NCBI RefSeq assembly: GCF_018885265.1
Contig: NZ_CP076538.1
Coordinates: forward strand, 2,640,001-2,704,000
Direction of reading: 5' to 3'
Source: Amycolatopsis aidingensis
GTDB taxonomy: Bacteria; Actinomycetota; Actinomycetes; Mycobacteriales; Pseudonocardiaceae
DNA length: 64,000 bases
In this document: in pieces, positions 1 through 8,560 of the stretch
Position numbering within the stretch: position 1 is the first letter of the stretch
Layout of the letters: each line of letters begins with the position of its first letter
Program-made: the position numbers and the translations under genes
The notes under the pieces: generated by a model
What the model saw: only the letters and a program-made list of their open reading frames with translations
What the model was told of the DNA's origin: nothing
Databases searched by the model: none

Positions 1-1
1 C

Positions 2-73
2 GAGCGTTCCGGCAGGCACGACCTCGCCACTCTTTCGGTGGCGACCCGGCAGATCCGCAGTACGGTCCGATGA
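2..73 (+). CDS. gdh: C-terminus of NAD-dependent glutamate dehydrogenase (partial)
   Basis: The last 23 codons of a gene that enters from the left, ending in TGA at 71-73. The peptide includes GRHDLATLSVATRQIR, which resembles the C-terminus of the very large (about 1,600 residue) bacterial NAD-glutamate dehydrogenases that convert glutamate to 2-oxoglutarate. The placement agrees: in mycobacteria gdh (Rv2476c) directly precedes the thioesterase homologue. Its stop overlaps the next start (ATGA), so the two are probably translationally coupled. Identification rests on a short tail plus synteny. Confidence 0.6.
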   Translation, partial: ERSGRHDLATLSVATRQIRSTVR

Positions 74-501
74 CCTACACCACGACGGTCCAGCCCCGCT
101 GGTCCGATATGGACGTTTTCGGGCACGTGAACCATGCCAGGATCGTCACCTTGCTGGAGGAGGCGCGGGTCGAGCTGCTGTTCGGCCGCGCCGGTGCGGA
201 AGGGCTGCCCGAGCTGGCCAAGGGGGTGGTGGTTGTCCGGCTCGCGGTCGACTACCGCGCACCCCTGGTGGTGGACGGCGGTGCGATACGTGTGGAGATC
301 TCCTTGGCAGAGCTGAAAACCGCTTCGTTCACACTCGACTACAAGGTCTATGGTGGACAGTCCGATCCGGACCGGATTGCGGTGGTCGCGCGCACCGTGC
401 TCGCGCCGTACGACGTCGGCGGCTCGCGGCCCCGCCGGCTGGCCGATGCGGAACGGCACTTCCTCACCCGCTGGCTGGGCCAGGAGGAGCCCGGTGCCTG
501 A
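70..501 (+). CDS. Acyl-CoA thioesterase, hotdog fold (4HBT family)
   Basis: A 143-residue protein of usual 4HBT length. Near residues 11-35 it has the family signature D-x-D-x-x-GHVNHA, followed by an acidic LLEEAR helix, typical of the 4-hydroxybenzoyl-CoA thioesterase subgroup that hydrolyses acyl-CoA thioesters in the cytosol. It corresponds in position to Rv2475c. ATG overlaps the gdh stop, and the gene overlaps the next one by 8 bp, so it sits inside a tight operon. The true acyl substrate cannot be read from sequence; a fatty or aromatic acyl-CoA is the family expectation. Confidence 0.85.
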   Translation: MTYTTTVQPRWSDMDVFGHVNHARIVTLLEEARVELLFGRAGAEGLPELAKGVVVVRLAVDYRAPLVVDGGAIRVEISLAELKTASFTLDYKVYGGQSDPDRIAVVARTVLAPYDVGGSRPRRLADAERHFLTRWLGQEEPGA

Positions 502-1135
502 ACTGCATATCCCCGATGCCGGTGACCGCGACACGCTGGCCGCGTTCGTCGCCCGTGCCGTGCGGCTGGACGGCCAGACCATGGTCCGGCTGCGGGAACG
601 CGAGCGGGGCGGTGGGGTGCTCGAAGCCTGGGTCGCCACCCCCTTCGACGTGCTGGTCACCAGGGCGGTGGCCGGCACGGTCTCGCCGCCGGACGTCACG
701 GTGTCCGGCAACGAACTGCTGGCCGCGCTCACCGTGGCCGGTGGCGAGCGGATGGATCCCGGGCCGCCACGGGACCTCTACTGGCAGTCCGAGTTGCCGA
801 TGGCGGGCACCTGGCAGCCGGTCGACGAGGTACCGGCTGAGGTGGTCGCCAAGCTCGCCGAGCGCGGGGCGACCGTGGCCAGGGACAACGTCGGTCCGCA
901 GGGCACGCCGCCCGCCTCGCTGATGGACCAGACGGTGGTCACGGTGAGCAGCGAGGCCGTCCAGATCAAGGTGCCGATGCGCTGCTTGTTCGCCCTGTCC
1001 GGGATGGGTTTCCTGGACAGCTCCCGCCCCGACGACGTGGTCCGGGTGACCGCCACCGACTCCTGGATGCGCCTGGACGCCCGCTACGGCGCCGCGCTGC
1101 GGCGCAGGCATGCCCTGCTCCCGCTGCTGTTCTGA
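494..1135 (+). CDS. Conserved hypothetical protein (Rv2474c-like)
   Basis: A 213-residue soluble protein with no signal peptide or membrane segment and no motif I recognise. GTG at 494 is chosen because AGGAGG (482-487) lies 7 nt upstream and because it gives the short overlap with the thioesterase that is normal in this operon; the frame itself is open further upstream. Context (gdh, thioesterase, this gene) matches the order Rv2476c-Rv2475c-Rv2474c, so it is a conserved actinobacterial neighbour rather than a chance frame. Function unknown. Confidence 0.75.
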   Translation: MPELHIPDAGDRDTLAAFVARAVRLDGQTMVRLRERERGGGVLEAWVATPFDVLVTRAVAGTVSPPDVTVSGNELLAALTVAGGERMDPGPPRDLYWQSELPMAGTWQPVDEVPAEVVAKLAERGATVARDNVGPQGTPPASLMDQTVVTVSSEAVQIKVPMRCLFALSGMGFLDSSRPDDVVRVTATDSWMRLDARYGAALRRRHALLPLLF

Positions 1136-1180
1136 ACCGTTGTGGTGGAAATGCGCTGGCCGGCCTGTCATCGTGGGCGG

Positions 1181-1513
1181 ATGACCGGACACGATCATCC
1201 CGGGGCCCAGCGGCCCGATGCGGGTGCCGACCCCACCGCCGAGTGGCTGGCGCAGGTCCGGCCGCCGGACACGCCGTGGCGGGTGGACCGGCCACCGGAG
1301 GCCGCCGCCGAGCGGCCGCCTGCCGGGGAGCAGGGCGCGGATCCGGTGAAGTGGCGGCGTGCCCGCGCGGCGGCGCGGGCGGTGGGCCAGGCGGCGCCCT
1401 ACGTCCAGGCCGGGGCCCTGGTGGGCTGGGCAGCGAGCGCCGCCTTCGCCGAGGACGGCGCCGACGGCACGGCGGCCGGGCAACCGGGGTTCGATCTGGG
1501 AGCCGAGGGCTGA
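1181..1513 (+). CDS. Hypothetical protein, small, Ala/Gly/Pro-rich
   Basis: A 110-residue frame. The N-terminal half is polar, Pro- and Ala-rich, and reads as disordered. Around residues 55-95 there is a more regular Arg/Ala segment followed by a mildly hydrophobic stretch (VGWAASAAFA). ATG 1181 is preferred over GTG 1142 because the extra 13 residues show no conserved character; neither start has a good ribosome site. It ends 7 bp before the convergent DUF305 gene. Third-position G+C is high, as in real genes here. No function assigned. Confidence 0.45.
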   Translation: MTGHDHPGAQRPDAGADPTAEWLAQVRPPDTPWRVDRPPEAAAERPPAGEQGADPVKWRRARAAARAVGQAAPYVQAGALVGWAASAAFAEDGADGTAAGQPGFDLGAEG

Positions 1514-1520
1514 CCCGGAG

Positions 1521-2234
1521 TCAGTCCGCGCGGATGTTCCGCATGTGCTCGATCTCGGCCGCCTGCCCGGCGATGACCTCCTGCGCCATCTCCAGCGCCC
1601 TGAGCTCCAGCCCGTCAGCCAGTTCGTCCTGGGCCATCACCAGCGCGCCCTCGTGGTGAGTGATCATCAGGTCGAGAAAGAGCCGGTCGAACTCGGCGCC
1701 GTTCGCCGCGCGCAGCGCGTCCATCTGCTCCGGGGTCGCCATCCCCGGCATCAACGGGCCGTGCTCGTGCCCGCCGGGAGCGGAATGCGCCGTATGTCCC
1801 GTGCGCAACCCGCGATCCCCGTGCCGGCCGGCTTCCGGCGGCACCGGCTTGCCGTACCGGATCAGCCAGGCGGCCATCAACGCGATCTCCGCGTCCTGCG
1901 CGGCGGCGATCCGGCCGCCGATAGTGCGCACCCGCTCGTCCTCGGCGCGCTCGTCGATCAGATCGGTCATGGTGATCGCCTGCTGATGGTGCGGGATCAT
2001 CATGTTCATGTAGTCGACGTCCGCCTGGTTCGGGCGGGGTTGTGTGCTGTCGGTACGACCGTGCGCACTCGCCCGTTCCGGGGACAGCACCGTGGGTTCG
2101 GCGCCGGGCTCACCCGGCACCAGCACGGGCGCCGATGGGGTGTCCGAGGGCTGCGCGGCCTGCTCGTTCATACAGCCCGACAGCAGCAGTACGGCACCCG
2201 TGGCCACCAGCGCCGTGGCGGCACGAACTCGCAT
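1521..2234 (-). CDS. DUF305 family lipoprotein
   Basis: A 237-residue exported lipoprotein. The signal peptide has a hydrophobic core (ATALVATGAVLLL) and lipobox LLSGC about residue 20, so Cys should be lipidated. Two DUF305 halves follow: MMIPHHQQAI near residues 77-86 and LDLMITHHEGALVMAQ near 187-202, each carrying the HH pair and Met residues typical of this ferritin-like fold, with a His-rich linker between. A copper- or metal-binding role at the envelope is the usual inference for DUF305, not a demonstrated one. The start at 2234 (MRVRAAT) gives a normal signal; an ATG 36 bp earlier would place a polar tail before it. Confidence 0.8.
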   Translation of the reverse strand: MRVRAATALVATGAVLLLSGCMNEQAAQPSDTPSAPVLVPGEPGAEPTVLSPERASAHGRTDSTQPRPNQADVDYMNMMIPHHQQAITMTDLIDERAEDERVRTIGGRIAAAQDAEIALMAAWLIRYGKPVPPEAGRHGDRGLRTGHTAHSAPGGHEHGPLMPGMATPEQMDALRAANGAEFDRLFLDLMITHHEGALVMAQDELADGLELRALEMAQEVIAGQAAEIEHMRNIRAD

Positions 2235-2367
2235 CCGGTCAGCGAACCGGTTCTGCGGGCGGAAAGTCAATCCCCGGCCGCAAATACCGCCGTTCGTCCC
2301 TGTTCACCGGCGAGGTCAGGGCGCACACTGGCTTATCGGAGCGCCTCGGCCGAGAGGAGAACGTGCC

Positions 2368-3807
2368 ATGGGGAAGGTTCGCCGCTCGCGCCGGCACGCG
2401 CGGATTCTCGGCGCGATCGCCGGAGTCATCTGTCTCGCCGGGACGAGCGCGTTCGCGGCGCCTGCCGCCGTCGCCGAGCGGGACCGGATCCCGGGTGTGG
2501 ACGAGATCGTGCACAGCCGCGACCTGCGTCAGGTCGCCAACATTCCCAAGCAGCCGCCGTTCGACACCCAGAATGCCTACGGCACCGATATCGCCTTCAC
2601 CAAGGGACACGCGATCGTCGGCAACTACGACGGCTTCGTGGTCTACGACGTGCGCAACCCCTACCGGCCGCGGGTGGTCAGCCAGGTGCTCTGCCCTGGC
2701 GGGCAGAACGACGTCTCGGTACACGGGAACCTGCTGATCCTGTCCACCGACTACGCGCGCAGCAACGACTCCTGCGTCAGCGAACCGATGCCGGCCTCGA
2801 ACCCGCTGGCCTGGGAGGGCATCAAGGTCTTCGACATCAGCGACCTGGCGCGCCCGCGGTACGTCGCCTCGGTGCGCACCGACTGCGGCTCGCACACGCA
2901 TACGCTGGTGCCGGGAAAGTGGAACCGGTCCCTGTATGTCTATGTCTCCTCCTACTCGCCCGCACCCGAGCTGCCGAACTGCCAGCCTCCGCACGACCGG
3001 ATCTCGATCGTGGAAGTCCCGTTGCGCGAGCCGGGGGCGGCCAGGCTGGTCGCCGAGCCGGTGCTGTTCCCGGACGGCGGCAACGCGGGTGGCACCAACC
3101 CGGACGGAACCCGGCGTGCGGCCACCAGCGGCTGCCACGACCTCACCGCCTACCCCGCCAAGCGGCTGCTGGCCGGTGCCTGCATGGGTGATGGGCTCCT
3201 GATCGACATCCGGAACCCGCTCCGGCCCCGGGTGATCAACCGAGTCCAGGACAACGTCAACTTCGCCTTCTGGCACTCGGCCACGTTCAACAACGCGGGC
3301 ACCAAGGTGGTCTTCACCGACGAGCTCGGCGGCGGGGTGCTGCCGACCTGCAACGCCACCTTCGGCCCGGACCGGGGAGCGGACGGGATCTACGACATCA
3401 CCGGCCGCGGAGCCGAGCGGAAGCTGGAGTTCCGCAGCTACTTCAAGCTGCCCCGGCACCAGGCCGAGACCGAGAACTGTGTGGCGCACAACGGCTCGCT
3501 GGTGCCGGTCCGGGGCAGGGACATCATGGTCCAGGCCTGGTACCAGGGCGGCGTCTCGGTGTGGGACTTCACCGACTCGGCCAACCCCGTCGAGATCGCC
3601 TACTGGGAACGTGGCCCGCTCTCCGACACCGAGCGGGTGCTGGGCGGCTCCTGGTCGGCGTACTACTACAACGGCTACGTCTACTCCTCGGACATCCAGA
3701 AGGGGCTCGACGTGCTCAACCTCTTCGACTGGCGCACCTTGCCCGCGAAGCTGGTGCGGTTCGACGAGTTCAACCCGCAGACGCAACCGCGCTACGGCTG
3801 GCGCTGA
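2368..3807 (+). CDS. Secreted LVIVD-repeat beta-propeller protein
   Basis: A 479-residue protein with a signal peptide (basic MGKVRRSRRHAR, hydrophobic core, AFA-AP cleavage region near residue 31). The mature part repeats short units such as GFVVYDVRNPYRPRVV, GIKVFDISDLARPRYV and GLLIDIRNPLRPRVI, the LVIVD repeat pattern of extracellular bacterial beta-propellers. Cysteines near 100, 130 and 240 may form disulfides outside the cell. Start 2368 has AGGAGA (about 2355-2360) 7 nt upstream. It converges with aglA and overlaps it by 16 bp. Ligand or enzymatic activity is unknown. Confidence 0.75.
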   Translation: MGKVRRSRRHARILGAIAGVICLAGTSAFAAPAAVAERDRIPGVDEIVHSRDLRQVANIPKQPPFDTQNAYGTDIAFTKGHAIVGNYDGFVVYDVRNPYRPRVVSQVLCPGGQNDVSVHGNLLILSTDYARSNDSCVSEPMPASNPLAWEGIKVFDISDLARPRYVASVRTDCGSHTHTLVPGKWNRSLYVYVSSYSPAPELPNCQPPHDRISIVEVPLREPGAARLVAEPVLFPDGGNAGGTNPDGTRRAATSGCHDLTAYPAKRLLAGACMGDGLLIDIRNPLRPRVINRVQDNVNFAFWHSATFNNAGTKVVFTDELGGGVLPTCNATFGPDRGADGIYDITGRGAERKLEFRSYFKLPRHQAETENCVAHNGSLVPVRGRDIMVQAWYQGGVSVWDFTDSANPVEIAYWERGPLSDTERVLGGSWSAYYYNGYVYSSDIQKGLDVLNLFDWRTLPAKLVRFDEFNPQTQPRYGWR

Positions 3808-5423
3808 GTACCGGCGACCAGCCAGGCGGCCGCGTCCGGCGGCAGCTTGCCGTCCACCAGCGGGGCGCTGGACAGCAGCAGCTCGCCGGGCGGCAACGCC
3901 ACCGGAGCCGCCGAGGTGTTCAGCGCGCAGGTCAGCCCGCCCGGCCTGCGGCGCAGCGCGAGGCATCCGGCCGGGGCGCCGTACCACTCCACCTCGGTGC
4001 CGGCGAAGGCCGGATGCTGCTGCCGCAGTTCGAGCGCCTGGCGGTACAGCGACAGGGTCGAGTCGGTGTCCTCCAGCTGCGCCTCCACGGTCAGCGCGGC
4101 CCACTCGGCAGGAATCGGCAGCCAGGTGGCCGCGTTGCCGGAGAAGCCGAACGGCGGCTGGGTGCCCTCCCATGGCAGCGGCACCCGCACCTCGTCCCGG
4201 CTGGGATGCGCGCCGTCGGAGGCATGCCAGCGGGGGTCGGTCACCACGTGCGCGGGCAGGTCGACGTTGCCCAGCCCGAGTTCCTCGCCGTTGTAGAGGA
4301 ACACCGTCCCCGGCAGGGCCAGTTCCACCAGCGCCATCGCGCGCGCCCTGCGCACCCCCTGCGCACCACCCCCGTAGCGGGAGACCTGCCGCCACACGTC
4401 GTGGTTGGACAAGGTCCAGGTCGGCGGCGCACCGGCCGTGGCGGCCACGGACAGGGAGCGTTCGATGGCGGCCTGCAGCGCGTCGGCGTCGAAATGGGTG
4501 AGCACCAGCCGGAAGTTGAACCCGAGGTGTAGTTCGTCCGGGCGCAGGTACCGGGCGAAGCGTTCCTCGTCCAGTGCCCAGATCTCGCCGACGGCCATCG
4601 CGTGCGGGTACTCGTCCAGCACCTTGCGGATCATCTTGTGCAGGTCGTGCACGCCGTCGTCGTCAAAGCGGGGATCGAAGTACTCGCCGGTGCCGAAGGA
4701 CCCTGCCGCCCGCGGGTCCATGTCCGGAAGGCCTGCCGGCTTGGCCATCCCGTGTGCCACGTCGATGCGGAAGCCGTCCACCCCGCGGTCCAGCCAGAAC
4801 CGCAGTGTCCGCTCGAAATCCGCCCTTACCTCGGGATTGGTCCAGTTCAGGTCCGGTTGGTCGGCGGAGAACAGGTGCAGATACCACTGCCCGGTACCGG
4901 GCTCGCCGGACTCGTCGGGCACCCGGGTCCATGCCGGGCCGCCGAAGGCGCTCACCCAGTTGTTCGGCGGCTGTTCGCCGTGCGCTCCGCGGCCGTCGGC
5001 GAAGTGGTAGCGGTCCCGCTGCGGGCTGCCGGGTGGGGCGGCCAGCGCCTCGGCGAACCACGGGTGCTGGCGGCTGGTGTGGTTCGGCACCACGTCGACG
5101 ATCACCTTGAGGTCGCGCCGGTGTGCCTCCTCCAGCAGTGCGTCGAAAGCGTCCAGATCACCGAACAGCGGGTCGACGTCCCGCGGATCGGCCACGTCGT
5201 ACCCGTGATCCGCCATCGGGGAGCGGTAGAACGGGGTGAGCCAGAGCGCGTCCACCCCGAGCAGCTCGAGGTAACCGAGCCTGCTGCGGATCCCGTCCAG
5301 GTCCCCGACCCCGTCGCCGGTGGAATCGGCGAAGGAGCGTACGTAGATCTGGTAGCACACGGCATCGCGCCACCACGGGGAATCCTTCGGTGTCGCCTGC
5401 CTGTTTTCGGCCGCTCTGCGCAC
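3792..5423 (-). CDS. aglA: Alpha-glucosidase, glycoside hydrolase family 13
   Basis: A 543-residue cytosolic GH13 enzyme (oligo-1,6-glucosidase/alpha-glucosidase subfamily) expected to release glucose from alpha-glucosides such as maltose or isomaltose. Conserved region I is DVVPNHTS, region II is GFRIDVAHGM with the nucleophile Asp, region III is AVGEIWAL with the acid/base Glu, and region IV is LSNHDVWR. It matches Rv2471 in position and length. GTG 5423 is chosen because AAGGA lies 9 nt upstream and gives the family length; GTG 5441 and an ATG at 5480 are in-frame alternatives. It lies next to glbO on the same strand, with a 127 bp gap. Confidence 0.88.
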   Translation of the reverse strand: MRRAAENRQATPKDSPWWRDAVCYQIYVRSFADSTGDGVGDLDGIRSRLGYLELLGVDALWLTPFYRSPMADHGYDVADPRDVDPLFGDLDAFDALLEEAHRRDLKVIVDVVPNHTSRQHPWFAEALAAPPGSPQRDRYHFADGRGAHGEQPPNNWVSAFGGPAWTRVPDESGEPGTGQWYLHLFSADQPDLNWTNPEVRADFERTLRFWLDRGVDGFRIDVAHGMAKPAGLPDMDPRAAGSFGTGEYFDPRFDDDGVHDLHKMIRKVLDEYPHAMAVGEIWALDEERFARYLRPDELHLGFNFRLVLTHFDADALQAAIERSLSVAATAGAPPTWTLSNHDVWRQVSRYGGGAQGVRRARAMALVELALPGTVFLYNGEELGLGNVDLPAHVVTDPRWHASDGAHPSRDEVRVPLPWEGTQPPFGFSGNAATWLPIPAEWAALTVEAQLEDTDSTLSLYRQALELRQQHPAFAGTEVEWYGAPAGCLALRRRPGGLTCALNTSAAPVALPPGELLLSSAPLVDGKLPPDAAAWLVAGTQRQP

Positions 5424-5550
5424 GGCGCGCAATCCTTCCACCTCACGACACGGGTGTGGCCAGCAGTGCCTGTTTCGCAACGCGCGACACGATCGGCTCG
5501 GCGGGGCTCGGACTCTCGGATTGGACCTGTCGTCGTGCCCGCCGGGTTCG

Positions 5551-5958
5551 TTACACCCAGCTGTTCATCATCGAGTGTGCGGCCATCTCGAGGTACTCCC
5601 ACAGCTGCTGCCGGTACGGCTCCTGGATGCCGGACTCGTCGACCGCGATCCGCATCGCGCGCAGCCAGGCGTCCCGTTCGATCGGGCCGATCTTGAACGG
5701 CGCGTGCCGCATCCGCAGCCGGGGATGTCCGCGCTGGTCGGAGTAGGTGTGCGGGCCGCCCCAGTACTGCATGAGGAACAGGCGCAGCCGCTCCTCGGCC
5801 GGGCCGAGGTCCTCCTCCGGGTACAGCGGGCGAAGTACCTCGTCCTCGGCGACCTCGGCGTAGAACCGGGCCACGATCGCGCGGAACGTCGGTTCGCCGC
5901 CCACCGCGTCGAAGAAGCTTTGCTGGTCCGCCTGGGTCACGTCTGCCACATTCTCCAT
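5551..5958 (-). CDS. glbO: Truncated haemoglobin, group II (trHbO)
   Basis: A 135-residue 2-on-2 globin. The haem-pocket residues known for M. tuberculosis trHbO are present at a constant offset of ten: Tyr B10 = Y33, Tyr CD1 = Y46, proximal His F8 = H85 and Trp G8 = W98. This marks group II (O-type) globins, which bind O2 very tightly and are linked to redox and peroxide chemistry at the membrane. The N-terminus is ten residues longer than the mycobacterial protein. Its place between aglA and the MscS gene follows the Rv2470-Rv2471 order. Confidence 0.93.
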   Translation of the reverse strand: MENVADVTQADQQSFFDAVGGEPTFRAIVARFYAEVAEDEVLRPLYPEEDLGPAEERLRLFLMQYWGGPHTYSDQRGHPRLRMRHAPFKIGPIERDAWLRAMRIAVDESGIQEPYRQQLWEYLEMAAHSMMNSWV

Positions 5959-5985
5959 CTCGTCTAGTGTGCCTGCGGGTTGGTC

Positions 5986-6963
5986 CTAGTTGCCGGGGTT
6001 CTGCGGGTTGGGGAAGAAGCGGCCGAGCGGTGGCTCGAATCCCGCGTCCTCGAGCGCGGCCATGATCTGCGCGCGCAGCGCCCGCTGTACCGCCCACTGC
6101 CTGCCGGGGCGGACCTTGACGGTCAGCCGGATGGTGATGGCCTCCGGGGCCACATTCTCCACGCCCAGCATCTCCGGTGGTTCCAGCACGTCGGGCGCGA
6201 TCGGGTCGGACCCCGCTGCCTCGGCCGCCACCTCGGTCAGCAGCGCGGTGGCCCTGGTCACATCGGTGGTGTAGCTGAGCGGGACGTCCACCAGCGCGAC
6301 GGCGTAACCCTGGCTGGAGTTGCCGACCCTGAGCACCTCGCCGTTACGGACGTACCAGACAGTCCCGTTGATGTCGCGCAACGTGGTGATCCGCAGCCCG
6401 ACCGCCTCGACGGTGCCGATCGCCTCACCCACGTCCACGATGTCCCCGACGCCGTACTGGTCCTCGACCATCATGAACAGCCCGGACAGGAAGTCCCGGA
6501 CCAGGTTCTGCGCGCCGAAGCCGAGCGCAACGCCGACGATGCCGGCCGAGGCGATGATCGGCCCGAGGTCGATGCCGAGTTCGCCGAGGATCAGCACGAA
6601 CGCGAGCCCGTAGACGATGAAGCTGGTGAGCGACTTGAGCACCGAGCCGACCGTTTTCGCGCGCTGCCTGCGGCGTTCGGTCACCAGCGGCCCGAGCACG
6701 TCCGGCGCCCGCTCCCGGAACGGCCGCAGCGCGGCCGGCAGCTTGCCCTTGTCGTCCTGCGGGATGGTGGTGAGCCGGTCGATGATCTTGCGCCCCACAT
6801 ACCGCACCAGGAAGGCGACCACCAGGATCAGCAGGATCTGCAGCGGCCTGGCGACCAGCCAGTCGGCCGAGGCCGCCAGCCACTCGTTGCCGGTCACCTC
6901 GAACACCCGTTCACACCAGGAACCCGGGTCACACTTCGGGGGGTCGCTGAGCAACTGGTTCAC
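5986..6963 (-). CDS. MscS-family mechanosensitive ion channel
   Basis: About 325 residues. A transmembrane helix near residues 20-45 (PLQILLILVVAFLVRYVG) is followed by a second hydrophobic region and the MscS pore helix and entry to the beta domain (IASAGIVGVALGFGAQNLV, then FMMVEDQYGVGDIV). Such channels open under membrane tension to release osmolytes. GTG 6963 is preferred: GAGGAG lies 11 nt upstream, whereas GTG 6975 would abut that same site. It stops 27 bp from the glbO start on the same strand, so co-transcription is plausible. A cysteine-containing N-terminal segment precedes the first helix. Confidence 0.85.
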   Translation of the reverse strand: MNQLLSDPPKCDPGSWCERVFEVTGNEWLAASADWLVARPLQILLILVVAFLVRYVGRKIIDRLTTIPQDDKGKLPAALRPFRERAPDVLGPLVTERRRQRAKTVGSVLKSLTSFIVYGLAFVLILGELGIDLGPIIASAGIVGVALGFGAQNLVRDFLSGLFMMVEDQYGVGDIVDVGEAIGTVEAVGLRITTLRDINGTVWYVRNGEVLRVGNSSQGYAVALVDVPLSYTTDVTRATALLTEVAAEAAGSDPIAPDVLEPPEMLGVENVAPEAITIRLTVKVRPGRQWAVQRALRAQIMAALEDAGFEPPLGRFFPNPQNPGN

Positions 6964-7148
6964 CTCGGTACGCACTCCTCGCGCATGTGACGCCGGACAC
7001 TCCGGCGCGTCGGGGGCTGGGCCGCATGGCGCGATCGAGCGCGGCTGACCCGTACACAACGGTACTTCTCTGTGACACGTCAGCTAACCCGCGTGCTTTT
7101 TCGGGGGGATGTGTGGTCGACTATGCCTGCACCGGTGGAGGTGGTCGA

Positions 7149-7856
7149 GTGCCAGACCGACAACCGATCCCCCGCGGCGCGTCCGGTCAGGTTTCGGCCG
7201 GGCCCGCGCCGCAGGCAGCCGCGCGCGCTGCCGTCGGGGGAAGTTCGACAGGACCGCAGCCAAGTGGGCCGCCGGCGCGCGGCGGCCGCGTTTCGCGAGG
7301 TCACGGCCCGCGGCGAGCGCGCGATCCGGTGCCTCCCTCCTGGGGACGGCGCCGGGTGCTGCTGCTGAACGCCACGTTCGAGCCGTTGACCGCGCTACCG
7401 CTGCGGCGCGCGGTCGTTCTGGTTGTCTGCGGCAAGGCGGAGGTCGTACACGGCGACCCCGCCGGCCTCACCCTGCACGCGGCGACCGTCGCGGTTCCGG
7501 TGCCATCGGTCATCAGGCTGAGCAACTACGTGCGGGTGCCCTACCGGGCGCAGGTCCCGCTTACCCGGGCCGGTCTGATGCATCGGGACCGGTTCCGGTG
7601 TGCGTACTGTGGCGGCCGTGCGGAAACGATAGACCATGTCGTTCCGCGCAGTCGCGGGGGTGATCACTCCTGGCAGAACTGCGTGGCCTGCTGCGCGCGG
7701 TGCAACCATCGCAAGGCCGATCGCCTGCTGTCGGAGCTCGGATGGAAGCTGCGGACGGTACCCCGTGCGCCGCATGGCCAGCACTGGCGGCTGCTTGCGC
7801 ACTCCACCGAGGCGGATCCGCTGTGGCGACAGTATCTCGGCGCCCCGGCTGCATGA
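7149..7856 (+). CDS. HNH endonuclease family protein (Rv2469c-like)
   Basis: A 235-residue protein. A disordered Gly/Pro/Ala N-terminus of about 60 residues precedes a conserved region beginning VLLLNATFEPLTALPLRRA and an HNH zinc finger: CAYC, then IDHVVPRSRGG, then NCVACCARCNHRK, giving two Cys pairs for zinc and the His/Asn/His catalytic set. This family is conserved across actinobacteria but its substrate is unknown; nuclease action on DNA is inference from the fold. GTG 7149 has GGAGG (about 7137-7141) 7 nt upstream; earlier in-frame GTGs exist at 7113. It is divergent from the MscS gene. Confidence 0.8.
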   Translation: MPDRQPIPRGASGQVSAGPAPQAAARAAVGGSSTGPQPSGPPARGGRVSRGHGPRRARDPVPPSWGRRRVLLLNATFEPLTALPLRRAVVLVVCGKAEVVHGDPAGLTLHAATVAVPVPSVIRLSNYVRVPYRAQVPLTRAGLMHRDRFRCAYCGGRAETIDHVVPRSRGGDHSWQNCVACCARCNHRKADRLLSELGWKLRTVPRAPHGQHWRLLAHSTEADPLWRQYLGAPAA

Positions 7857-7914
7857 GCTAGTCGGGAGGCAGCCTGGGCGGCCAGCCGGGGCGTGCCGAG
7901 TGGGCCTGTCCGGA

Positions 7915-8262
7915 TCAGGCGGCGAGGGCGAACTGGCCCTGGTGCCGAGTGACGCGCGTGCCCATGGTGACCCGGGTGCCCATCGTGACGCGGGTGCCCA
8001 TGGTGACCCGGGTGCCCGCGGTGACCCGCGTGCCCCTGGTCACCCTGGTGCCGCGGGTGACCCTCGTGCCCGCCGTGACACGGGTGCCGCGGGTCACTCG
8101 GGTTCCCCTGGTCACCCTGGTGCCTGCGGTGACTCGGGTACCTGCGGTGACACGGGTACCCCGGGTCACCCGGGTGCCACGCTGAATCGAGTGAGGCAAC
8201 GCCTCGATCTGTGACGAAATGGTCTCGGTGCTCGCCTGGGCGGGGGTCTGGGCGATGTGCAT
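7915..8262 (-). CDS. GTRVTx hexapeptide-repeat protein, unknown function
   Basis: A 115-residue frame: 28 residues of N-terminus (MHIAQTPAQASTETISSQ...), then 13 uninterrupted copies of GTRVTx where x is only R, A or M, then a short tail ending FALAA. ATG 8262 has GGAAGG 7 nt upstream. Between copies the bases differ freely (GGC/GGT/GGA, ACC/ACG/ACT, CGN/AGG, GTC/GTG), yet all 13 pentapeptides are identical, which implies selection on this reading. The protein is extremely basic and rich in Thr/Val, and could form a beta-solenoid, with 6-residue rungs and 18 residues per turn. No signal peptide or known domain is visible. It has no counterpart at this place in the mycobacterial order. Confidence 0.6.
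   Translation of the reverse strand: MHIAQTPAQASTETISSQIEALPHSIQRGTRVTRGTRVTAGTRVTAGTRVTRGTRVTRGTRVTAGTRVTRGTRVTRGTRVTAGTRVTMGTRVTMGTRVTMGTRVTRHQGQFALAA
7949..8182. repeat. Tandem repeat, 13 units of 18 bp
   Basis: Thirteen head-to-tail 18-bp units with no spacer and no indel, consensus GTGACCCGGGTGCCCNNG on the + strand. Units differ mainly at every third base. Because 18 is a multiple of three, unit gain or loss would keep the overlapping minus-strand gene in frame, so copy number is likely to vary between strains by slipped-strand mispairing. Confidence 0.95.
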
Positions 8263-8560
8263 GACGTGTCCTTCCGGGACCGGTGCGTTCACTGTTGGGG
8301 ATGGGGAGCGGGGCGCAAGGCCCGTACAGGTGAAAAAACTACGAGGATTTCACTCCGGGAACAAGGCGGTGTCGGTGGGTGCCGCCGCCCGTACGTTGAG
8401 TTGCAACCTTTCGCGCGACATCTTTCGGCCCAACGTGGGATCGCTCCCGTGGCAGTCGGGGGACGGAGCGCCCGTGCTGCCGGACGGCGCACGACTTCCG
8501 TCGCTACCCGCGAGTCGGCGCACTCGACGTGACCGGGACCCCATCCGATACGCTGCGCGC

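Noticed and set aside
2239..4395. 718-codon minus-strand frame across the LVIVD gene and aglA
   Set aside because: It reads low-complexity Arg/Ala/Val text antisense to a gene with a signal peptide and LVIVD repeats; no start signal.
7949..8182. CRISPR array
   Set aside because: Units are contiguous 18-bp repeats without unique spacers. No other candidate array exists in the window and no cas gene is present.
7949..8185. Plus-strand frame VTRVPx through the 18-bp repeats, and a collagen-like GDPGAH frame in the same DNA
   Set aside because: All frames stay open because the unit is 18 bp. The plus frame has no ribosome site and breaks its motif (Arg to Leu) in three units, while the minus frame keeps all 13.
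8263..8560. Small gene between the hexapeptide-repeat gene and ctaJ
   Set aside because: Plus-strand frames through it are Arg/Gly-rich text without a ribosome site. I see only divergent promoter space here.
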